Positions 24,288 through 33,730 of a stretch of DNA of 35,498 nt are shown in pieces. The notes beneath the pieces were generated by a model. That model did not search any database and was not told where the DNA came from. It saw nothing but the letters and a program-made list of their open reading frames with translations. Numbering within the stretch: the first letter of the stretch is position 1; every line of letters starts with the position of its first letter. The stretch spans positions 1 through 35,498 of the forward strand of contig CAKKTI010000217.1 in assembly GCA_920105805.1 (NCBI GenBank), written 5' to 3'. Both the position numbers and the translations under genes were made by a program. Source of the DNA: Condylostoma magnum (lineage: Eukaryota > Ciliophora > Heterotrichea > Heterotrichida > Condylostomatidae).

Positions 24288-25724
24288 ATGGAAAACTGTA
24301 TTGAAGCAATCGCCAGAAATTTGATCGGTGGCATTGATTTCTGATAATTCTACCAAGTAAATAGGCAGCATATGGGATAGCCAGTTCAAAGCATTCTGAA
24401 GAGCTAAATCTTCACCTAAGACAACTTTGTAACTCTATGGGAAAATTTGGAAAGAGTTAATCCAGCCATAAAGCTCAAAATAACCTACGAAGTTTTCCAA
24501 CTGTTTATAATTGCTTGCTAACCTACAATAGTCACCTCCATTTATAACTTAATCAGAGAGAATGATATTAAAGCCAAACATCTGAAATATTTAGTAGCTT
24601 TGGTTAAATCAAGTAATTAAGCAAAAAAAATCATATAAAGAGTGAATCCTGATGATTTGAGAAGAGTAAAGCTTAAAACCTTTAGAGAAATATTATGATA
24701 ACTTCTTTTTGCCAGAACAGATCAGAAAGAATAAGCTACTAGTAGTTTATAATGGATGATAAGATAAGTAAATTCAATGAGAGCTGGAGAAAAATATATT
24801 AGACACAAAGGAAAGCAGCTAGAATAATTCTAATAAAAGGAACGAAAGGGGAAATAAGGAATTATTGGTCAACATGATGATTAGGTATCCTCAGTTTGTG
24901 TTTCAAGAAGTGAGTAACTGATAGTATCTGGTGGAAGGGATAATCAAGTAAGAATATGGGACTTACAAAACCCATCCAAAAACAGAGTCATTGGCCAACA
25001 TGAACATTGGGTATTATCAGTTTGCATTTCAAGAAGTGAGCAATGAATAATATCTGGTGGAGCTGATAATTAAGTAAGAATATGGGACTTACAAAATCCA
25101 TCCAGAAACAGAATAATTGGTCAACATGATTATTGGATATTATCAGTCTGCATATCAAGAAGTGAATAACTAGTAGTATCTGGCGGAAGTGATAATAAAG
25201 TAAGAGTATGGGACTTATAAAACCCATACAGTAATAGAATCATAGGTCGACATGATTATGATGTATTATCAGTTTGCATTTCAAGAAGTGAATAACTAGT
25301 AGTATCAGGTGGAAGTGATCATCAAGTAAGAGTATGGGACTTACAAAATCCATCCAAAAACAGAATAATTGGTCAACATGATGAAAGTGTATTATCAGTT
25401 TGCATTTCAAGAAGTGAATAAATAGCAGTATCTGGTGGAGATGATGAGAAAGTAAGAGTATGGGACTTATGAAACACATGCAATAACAGAATCATTGGTT
25501 AACATGATAATTGTATATACTCAGTTTGCATTTCAAGAAGTGAATAAATTGTAGTATCTGGTAGCTGAGATGAGAACGTAAGAGTATGGAATTTATAAAA
25601 CCCATCCAAGAACAGAATAATTGGTCAGCATTATTCTGGTGTATTATCAGTTCACATTTTAAGAAGTGAATAAACAATAATATCAGGGGGAAATGATAAT
25701 CAAGTAAAAGTATGGGAGATTTAG
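24288..25724 (+). CDS. WD40-repeat protein, copy E (complete)
   Basis: ATG 24288 to TAG 25722, 478 residues, intact. The N-terminal domain (1-190: MENCIEAIARNLIGGIDFWQ) aligns throughout with copies D and F, including GIDFWQ, LWENLERVNPAIKLK, RENDIKAK and RTDQKEQ. Seven WD repeats follow. In three places TGA replaces a residue that is not Trp in sister repeats (SEQ-W-IISGG, DL-W-NTC, SGS-W-DEN), so some UGA-Trp substitutions are tolerated at framework positions. Variable tripeptides after the conserved His are DDQ, EHW, DYW, DYD, DES, DNC and YSG. Confidence 0.9.
24861..25724 (+). repeat. Tandem 126-nt WD40-coding repeats (copy E), 7 units
   Basis: Period 126 nt. Most substitutions fall in the same variable codons as in the other copies. 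Confidence 0.9.
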
Positions 25725-28118
25725 TTAGATTATTTCAATCTATTACATTATAATATTTTCAATTACTCTTAGAAATTTAAAGCTACCATTTAAGAGTGTT
25801 TGCAGTGATCGAATTCTATACAATATGTATTGTCTCCTACTTAATCCCTTATCTATACAATTTTAACTTTTTATGCATCTGGAAGTGCTGGATTTATTAT
25901 TCTTGTGTATTTCTTAAAATGTGCTTAAATTTATTAATGAACACCACTTGATAGATTTCATTTATCTTTTATTATCTAATCTTATTTCTTTGTATTTCTA
26001 TTAGGTAAGTTTTATTTATATCCAAAGCTAAGTTGATATTTATGTAATTTTAGGTTGATAAACAATAACATCCTAAGTAATTATATATTGTTATAATTGT
26101 AGTACTTTGAATCTGATAGAAGAAGCTTATTAAGTTATACACTATACTATAAAATTACTCCCTTTTGCATCATATTTTATAATTTAATTAATCTCATTGA
26201 TTTATTAGCATACATTACTATTTACTCACTTACTGAACTATCAATTGATAAACGCTTTATCGATGACAATTGCTCTACTTATCAATTTTATATAATTTTC
26301 TTATTATATCCGCATAATATAGCATTACATTTATTTCTCTAGATCCTAACTTAAGACAGTATATAATTATATTATCTAATAGCTATATTTCAAATAGAAT
26401 TCTTAAGATGCTTATTATTATATCTTATACTATGATTTACTTCCGAATGCAAACTAGTACAGCTCGTATTAAACAATAATTTAATATGTCTTAAATATCC
26501 CTAAATCAAATTCATTCATATACATTATATATAATTGTCATATTGCCTATTTTGGGAGGAATTTTCTTATAATTAATTATCATCTCTGTATAGTAATTAC
26601 TCATACTTTAGAATAACAACATAATTTGCTGTATTATTATGTAGCCCAATAGCTTCTATAAATTAGGCTATGCTTACTTTTCTCATTAATCTATTATTCT
26701 ATCTTTAAATTTAAGGGAACTGTCTTTTTTAATGTATTTGATAGCTTCTCTTAAGATTATTCAAATGTATAAGCTTTTTCAATATATTGTATAATTCAAT
26801 CAGCTACGGATGAATTGCTTTTAATCATATTCAGTAATCTATTTAAAATGTTATATCAGTGTTTAGTATATGAAGTATATTCTTCAAATGTATCTAAGCT
26901 AGCCGAGCTCTGTATGTGCAACAATTTTATTAAACTTATGCCTAACAATATGTTTTACCTTGGAAATTATAAGTGTTATGAACAAACCTTTTATATAATT
27001 TCTTACTAAGAGCATAATAAGATAAATGTAAAATTAATCATCTATTTAGGAAATATACAATTCTACATAAGAAACGTTTGAAAGAATGAATTGTCAGGTG
27101 GTTTATTTTGAAAGAGAAATGCATTGTCCATAAGTTGTTTTTCTCACTATATGGATAATTTTATTAAATAAGATTTGAAGCCTTAATTCCTTGTAAATAC
27201 TAAACTTATCTAAGCTTTATTTTAAAGAAGTTATTATAGTTTAGTTGTGAAATACTATAGTTTTCATTTATTAAAGTTACAGTGCGATAAATTACTTGTT
27301 ATTTGGAATATTTTATATACTTAGTGCTAAAAGTTTATATACTTAGTGCATAGGGTTTTCAATATTAGAAGTATACATGTAATCGTTTACCTTTGATTTT
27401 AAAACTTTTTAACTCCTGTGATTTCATTATTACTAGAATTTTACCATGTATTGACTCCTTGGCAAGATTAAAATATATTAAAAGACCTGACACAACATTT
27501 ATCTTTGATTACATATTTCTAACGTTACAATTCTTGGAATATTAACTAAATCTCTCCAATAATAAAATATTTAAGTATAGAATGATAACGTAAATAATTG
27601 AAGTTAGAACAAAATAGTAAGCAGCTGTGATATATACTAGAAATATGCACTGAATATATGAAAGCTATTATATAAATAATTGTGACAGAACAATTTTGAT
27701 TAGCAGATTCATAACTGTAGGAGAATATAATAAGAGTACTATAAAATACAATAGGATTAATTTGTTATTTAATGAATATTACCAATTTAGTACATTAAAA
27801 TGACCATTATTGAATAGCAATAATTCTAGAGTGCTTTCATATCGTTTAAAGCAAATAACTTAAAGTATTTGCAATTATTTTCAGAGTAATGGTAATAAAT
27901 CTTATTTTCTAGAATAATAATAACAATTTGAATGCATTAGTATAACGTACAACAAATAAATACTGAAAATGATAGATAATATACAATAGGCAATGCCTAT
28001 CATTCAAACTTAGCTTTTCATTAGATTGATGATTATGCTGGAAATATTATTTCTTTTGATTTTACTTTGTCTCTTTAAACCCATAATAAAGTAAACTTTG
28101 CCAATTTCACATAAAAAG
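25725..28118. other. AT-rich region between WD copies E and F
   Basis: No gene I can establish. A plus-strand frame (25825-27324) has only three TGA in 500 codons and reads as a hydrophobic helical protein (for example LLIIFSNLFKMLYQCLVYEV), the best coding candidate here. Against it, its 3' third is homologous to the flank upstream of copy E with frame-breaking indels. The direct repeat TATATACTTAGTGC occurs at 27313 and 27336. The segment next to F (27995-28118) is shared with the upstream flank of copy D. Confidence 0.4.
25825..27324 (+). CDS. Possible hydrophobic/helical protein (weak)
   Basis: Frame open from ATG 25825 to TAG 27322 with TGA read as Trp at 26056, 27079 and 27109. Recognisable protein-like stretches lie in the middle (SATDELLLIIF; VSKLAELCMCNNFIKLMPNN). 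No family match. In such AT-rich DNA low TGA density is weak support, and the 3' third is a duplicated flank with frame-breaking differences. Confidence 0.25.
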
Positions 28119-29573
28119 ATGGAAAATTGTATTGAGCTAATCATCAGAAACTTAATTACAGGTATTTATTTCCAATAATAATACTAGTTAAATCAGTACC
28201 ATACAAGATGGCTAGATAATAGCAAAGTTCAAAGCACTCTAAAGGGCAAAATATTCACTTAAGGCAACTTTATAGCTCTATGGGAAAATCTAGAAAGAGC
28301 TAATCCGGCCGTAAAGCTCAAAAGCGCCTTCCAAGTTTATCAACTGTTCACAATTACTTGCTAACCCGTGATAAACAGCTTTATTTATGACTTTATCAGC
28401 AAGTATGATATTAAAGCCAATTATCTGAAGTATATAGATGCTTAGGCCAAATAAAGTAATTAAGCTGAAGAAATCGTATAAAGAGTGAATATTAATGATT
28501 CGATGATAGTACGGTTTAAAATATTTAGAGAAATATCATGGTAACTTATTTTATTCAGAACAGACCAGAAAGAACAAGTTAATAGAATATTAGAATGAAT
28601 TATAAGATAAGTTCATTAAAAGAGAGCTGGGGGATATGTTAGATGATAAGCAGAGAAGCTAGAATTATAGGGAAAATAACTATAATAAAGGAAACAAAAG
28701 AAGAAATAAGGAGTTATAGGTCAGCATGATAATTGTGTATGATCGGTTTTCATTTCAAAAAGTGAATAGCACATAATATCTGGTGGATGGGATAAGAAAG
28801 CAAGAGTATGGGACTTATAAAACTCACACAATAACATAACCATTGATTAATATGATGATTATGTATTCTCCATTTGCATTTCAAAAAGTGAGTAATTAGT
28901 AGTATCTGGTGGAGATAGTTGCGAAGTAAGAGTATGGGATTTATAAAGCCCATCTAGAAACAGAATAATTGGCTAACATGATAATTATGTATACTCAGTC
29001 TGCATTTCAAGAAGTGAATAACTAATCATATCTGGCGGAAGGGATAATAAAGTAAGAGTATGGGACTTATAAAATCCATCTAGAAACAGAATAATTGGCC
29101 AACATGATAATTATGTATCATCAGTTTCCATTTCAAGAAGTGAATAGCACATAATATCTGGTGGATGGGATAGGAAAGTAAGAGAATGGGACTTATAAAA
29201 CTCATACAATAACAGAATAATTGGTCAACATAATCTTGTTGTATGATCAGTTTGCATTTCAAGAAGTGAATAAATAGTAGTATCTGGTGGATAGGATAAG
29301 ACAGTAAGAGTATGGGACCTATAAAACTTATCCAATAACAGAATCATTGGTCAACATGATGCAGGTGTATTATCAGTTTGCATTTCAAGAAGTGAATAAC
29401 TAGTATCTGGTGGATTTAACAAGAAAGGAAGATTATGAGACTTACAAAACTCATACAACAATAGAATCATTGGCCAACATTATTCTTATGTATAATCAGT
29501 TTGTATTTCAAGAAGTGAATAACTAGTAGTATCTGGTGGATAGGATAAGAATGTTATAGTATGGGAAATTTAG
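28119..29573 (+). CDS. WD40-repeat protein, copy F (complete)
   Basis: ATG 28119 to TAG 29571 (a second TAG follows), 484 residues, intact. N-terminal domain MENCIELIIRNLITGIYFQQ...; here the GIDFWQ Trp is replaced (IYFQQ), so that residue is not essential. Seven WD repeats follow, the sixth one codon short and with Asn for the structural Asp (GGFNKK), as in an ageing blade. The repeat framework is looser than in D and E: TIDQYDD for IIGQHDD in the second blade. TGA is Trp at the WD motif of the sixth repeat. Only 28119 gives the conserved MENCIE start. Confidence 0.9.
28713..29573 (+). repeat. Tandem 126-nt WD40-coding repeats (copy F), 7 units
   Basis: Units of 126 nt, one of 123 nt. More substitutions between units than in copy D, suggesting less recent homogenisation. 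Confidence 0.88.
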
Positions 29574-29743
29574 TAGATAATTTAGTTCATATTGTTTATT
29601 ACTCTTGGAAATTTTAATTATACATTTAACCTACCCTTTAAAGCAGCCCGATATCTGTAGTTGACTAATACTTCTAACTTCATACTATAATATTTGAGGA
29701 ATTAAGGTGTATTTTTATAATTAACATCAAAATACAATAATAA

Positions 29744-30379
29744 ATGATTAATCAAATTAACAACTTTCCACCTTATCAAAATCTTACTCATTCTCTTAGA
29801 GAATAATCACTTAGTAATTTTATAGATCAATTAATGTCTCCGAAAAATAAGGTTAAAATCAATAAAATACTGAAATCTGAATATATTGGCATTCAACTGC
29901 TTAAAGTTATCTCAAGTTTCTTTCCAATAGATTTTTTATTCCCTATTAACTTATTTTTACAATAGCCTAATAGTATTGATACTTTCTTATTCATAATATT
30001 CCAAAATTAAATAACAATAAATGAGAAATCTTCGCATCTTAAAGTATTACTATTATCTAGAGATTCACCTAGCTTATTATAGAATACTCTTCATGTTATG
30101 TTAATAATATGTATACTGGGAATTTTATAGCAGAAATCCAGCAAATTGATTGGGCTTTTAATCAGTATTCCTTTTAATTACTTTCCTATTAAGTTGTTTA
30201 TTAATAGTTTTTTTAATTCAAATTATACTACATCAATATACTCCTAGTGTTTTTAATTAGAGAGTTTAAATTATTTGTATAAGAATTTCCTTTATAGCCT
30301 TACTTACTCTATATTTCTCTATTATGTGCATACTAGTTATATTTTATTTCATAAACTTATAAAACTCTAAAGTTACTGA
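29744..30379 (+). CDS. Hydrophobic hypothetical protein
   Basis: ATG 29744 to TGA 30377, 211 residues, with no TGA inside. A polar start (MINQINNFPPYQNLTHSLRE, then a charged MSPKNKVKINKILKSEY) is followed by several hydrophobic helices (VISSFFPIDFLFPINLFL; HVMLIICILGIL; LIGLLISIPFNYFPIKLF). Could be a small multi-span membrane protein. No family recognised. Lies 170 nt downstream of WD copy F on the same strand. Confidence 0.5.
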
Positions 30380-30667
30380 ATTATTGTTGATTATAATCAA
30401 GGAAAATAGGTATTTGCTGTCTTAAATTATGCTATTCCTTAAATACACATAAAAATATATATAATTAAAATTACTCCAGTATTCTACAATCGTTTTACAT
30501 AATAAAATTTAATTCTTAACTTATAATATGAATTTCTTTTAATTTCATAAGGCTAATTTGCCTAAAACCTGTCTCATATTTCAATACTAATCTTTCTTCT
30601 TAGTATTCAGGCTAAGAAACTAATTAAATAGGATCAAAATTATAAAAAATGTCAAAAATATGAAGAT

Positions 30668-30799
30668 ATGGATACAAAGTGAAGAGAAAGGGAAGAAAAT
30701 TGAAGAGAAATAGAAAAATGGAACAAAAAGCTATATCTTAATAAAATGTAACAGAAACTAATTAAATAGGAAACTCTAAGTAAATCTCTATTAAATTAA
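30668..30799 (+). CDS. Coiled-coil ORF, possible 5' exon of the next gene
   Basis: Charged helix MDTKWREREENWREIEKWNK with two TGA codons as Trp in heptad-like spacing, ending LLN at TAA 30797. The frame is open upstream to about 30540 (AKKLIKQDQNYKKCQKYED). The peptide KLIKQ occurs twice (DNA repeat AAACTAATTAAATAGGA at 30616 and 30754). The next TGA in frame overlaps the following ATG, so this may be part of that gene, joined by an intron I could not place. Confidence 0.45.
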
Positions 30800-30810
30800 T
30801 ACTAATTAAA

Positions 30811-32169
30811 ATGAAAACTCGTAAAATTCAGGTTCTACGATTAAGTAAGGATGTTGATATTAAACAAGTTTTATAAAATGAGTTCTTGTCTAAAACTATG
30901 AAAACTACTAGGCTTAGTTCTATTCCTAGGCTAAGTAGAATGGATGAGTATTGTAAGGTGTATAAAAAAACGGAGACTAATTCTCACTTCAGAGCATTGT
31001 CCTCTAGTGTGTAATATAAAGATATTGATAACAAGAATTCAGCTGTATAGAGGAAAAATACAAACTAAAATAAGGAGATCAAAAAGCCTTTTGTTAAAAA
31101 ATGTACGTTAAGGTAGATGAAAAATAGATATTGATATGCCCTATGTAAAGCAAAAAGTGATTTTAGTGAATTTAAGAGAGATTTAGCTACTTATGAGTAT
31201 CTCATGGGCAAAGAAATTAAAATTTAAAGAGTTTATAGAGAAATTGAGTAAATAAAAGAGATGTTTCCTTTAAATACAAATTTTATGCTAGATTATCAAT
31301 CAAATTGTAATAAAATTACTGTAGATTTGAAATAAATGATGTAGAGGCTTGAAAAAATTAACAATGAGGAAGATTATGAATAAAATTATCAAAAAGTTGT
31401 ATTATTGGAAAATTTTTAGCATAGAGATTTATGATAAAAGAATAACTAATAGTCTTTATGAAAAGGAATAAGTATGATTTCTGGTAATAGATGCCATGTT
31501 AATGTAATGGGAGACTATTCACTGTAAAATTTACATGTTTATATTCTTACACCATTTAACTAAGGGTTTTATATCAATTTGTAAAATAAGGTTTTTGCTA
31601 AAGAGGACAGTTGAAAAGAAGCATTATAGAATAATATACTAAACAAACTAGCTATAATAAAAAAGAATGACTTTGAACTTATTTTTGATGAGTAAATAGG
31701 AAAGTCTGTTCTTTATCTATTAACTGATTTCATTGGATTTAATTAGGGATCATTAGCTATAAATCAGTGTAAAGGACGATTACATATTACTTTGCTAAAT
31801 AATCTGAATTATTAACTGATTTTACCCAAGAAAAAATTCAAAGTAAATCTGTTTGAAATTAAAATAAACCAGTTAATGAAGTTATTAAGAAACAGGCTAA
31901 AATTTAATACAAATTGTATTATATGATACGACAATCAAGCTAAAAAGAAATTTTCCAAGGTAAAAGACTCAAAAATCATAATCCAAGAAAATTTTTTGGA
32001 TATCCAATATAAATTATACTACACAAATAAAATTACTATAAATGATTAGAAGTTTACTATTACCTTATTCCAAAGCGAGCTTTATACTAAAATTTTAATT
32101 CAATGAGGATAATAGTAGTATACACTAAGCCAAGACTTAGATTAATTTAGTTATATAACACAACTGTAA
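30811..32169 (+). CDS. Lys/Asn-rich hypothetical protein
   Basis: 452 residues from ATG 30811 to TAA 32167. Basic N-terminus (MKTRKIQVLRLSKDVDIKQV), a helical middle probably coiled coil (REIEQIKEMF; LKQMMQRLEKINNEEDYEQN), then a folded-looking beta-rich C-terminal half (VNVMGDYSLQNLHVYILTPF; KVFAKEDSW; DEQIGKSVLYLLTDF; CKGRLHITLLNN). Six TGA codons read as Trp. TAA 32167 is the first of several; the frame has no TGA until 32413, inside the next gene, so TAA must terminate. The C-terminal half might carry a repeated beta motif, but I do not recognise it. Confidence 0.6.
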
Positions 32170-32218
32170 TTCTAACAAATCATCTAAACACCCCATACAT
32201 TCATGAAAAGCCTAGAAC

Positions 32219-32264
32219 TGCAAGCTTTATTATGTAAATTACTTAGTTATAAATAAAGCTTGCA
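32219..32264. other. Perfect 13-bp inverted repeat, possible 3'-end hairpin
   Basis: TGCAAGCTTTATT (32219-32231) and its exact complement AATAAAGCTTGCA (32252-32264) flank a 20-nt loop in the gap between two plus-strand genes. It could form a stem at the 3' end of the upstream transcript; the right arm contains AATAAA, a polyadenylation-like hexamer. Confidence 0.6.
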
Positions 32265-32320
32265 AATTTATTAAACATTTATCTAAAAACACTTTTAATA
32301 ATATTTTGCCAACTTATTTA

Positions 32321-32881
32321 ATGTCGGATTAAGAATTACAAGCTCCTGTAAAAAGATAAAGAAACTAAGAAGAAGAGAAGACTCCCTCTAAGATACCAAA
32401 ATTATAAGAAAATGAAGACCAAATAGATGATAAGGACTTTATACCAGAGGATGAAGTTTCTGAAGAATACATACCAGAAATATACAGTGATGAATTTGAA
32501 GAATCAGATAACGAGTTTGACCTTGACTAATATCTAAGATACAGGGAGTAAATAATGTAAGAACAAAATGAGCCAATAGAATTTATTGGAATGAAAGAAG
32601 TTGACACAAACGGAGAAGAAGAAAAGAAAGAAGAGGAAAAGGCTGAGTAATCATAGATAGAGTAATTAAGTTAATATACACTGTTTTCCGCTCTTTGGTG
32701 ATTTAAGTTTACATTATTAAAATCAATTAAACTATATACTAAAAGTGGGATTTGGCTGTTCTTGATATTTATAATTCCTTCGTAAGTGATTTAATCTAAA
32801 TCTTATTTTTCTGCTTATGAAAATTAGGAATTAAAGCAGTAGGCCAAATCCAAAGCACATTAAAAGATTGAAGCATACTAA
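32321..32881 (+). CDS. Acidic protein with one TM segment, possibly Tom22-like
   Basis: ATG 32321 to TAA 32879 (a second TAA follows), 186 residues. The first 115 residues are strongly acidic (EDEVSEEYIPEIYSDEFEES; GEEEKKEEEKAEQ). Then YTLFSALWWFKF (second Trp is TGA), a TM span (SGIWLFLIFIIPSQVI) and a Gln/Lys-rich tail (ENQELKQQAKSKAHQKIEAY). Acidic cytosolic receptor domain, a Trp-containing helix before the TM span and a short Gln-rich tail are the layout of Tom22 of the mitochondrial import complex. This is layout similarity, not a proven match; any acidic tail-anchored protein fits. The frame stays open to TGA 32975. Confidence 0.5.
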
Positions 32882-33730
32882 TAAAGCTATGCGAGAAATA
32901 TCTTTTAGTCCTTAATTGCTGTCATCCTATCTTACACTAATTTGTAGATAATCATAGTAAAATTAATTAATATGTGATTTTTATTCGGAAAAAATAGGTT
33001 GATTTTGATAGTTTTAATGCTCTTGTATAATTTTACTATTGTTTTTTAAAGAATACTGTGATTTAGAAGCTATTTGAGTAATTAGTACAATTGCCAAAAT
33101 AATGCTACACTTCATCTTATTTTAGTAACGATATAAACGTATAAAAATTTATTAGTTATAGTCATATACCTCATAGTAGATATTTATATATGGAAATGTA
33201 AGTTAAAGGGTTTTAATGCGTGATTTAATATAAAGCAGGCCTTTAAGCTAATATTATTGAAAGAAATAATTTGACTCTTGTGGTATTACTAATCTAATAT
33301 TACAAAAAGAAGTTATATTATGATATCTACTATAAAATAGCCATGTTTTTATATAATTATCCAAGACTTCTACAATAAATTACAATGAAACCCAATAATT
33401 TCACTTACGTGTCATCTTTTTGAAAAACGGTAACAAGTTAGTATATTTTTAGCTACTTTTCTTATACATTGTAATACTTATCTTACATTAAGCATTTTAG
33501 CTCTTTTTTACTTGTGATTATTGTCTTTGAATAAATTCTCGTTATAAAGAAAGTTCTTTTAAGAATTTATTACCTAGCATCTTACATATTTTAAACATTA
33601 TTAATTAGTTAGTATGTTTAAAAGCTAAAAATGTAATAATTTAAACTTCTGGCTGCTTTGCAAACTATAATTTTAAACTACTATGAATTCAATATAAAGC
33701 CATGTAAGAGATTAATAATACTAGTTTGAA
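32882..33730. other. Convergent AT-rich region
   Basis: Read on from the acidic protein, the frame passes four TGA in about 140 codons, no better than chance. No other feature seen. Confidence 0.35.
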
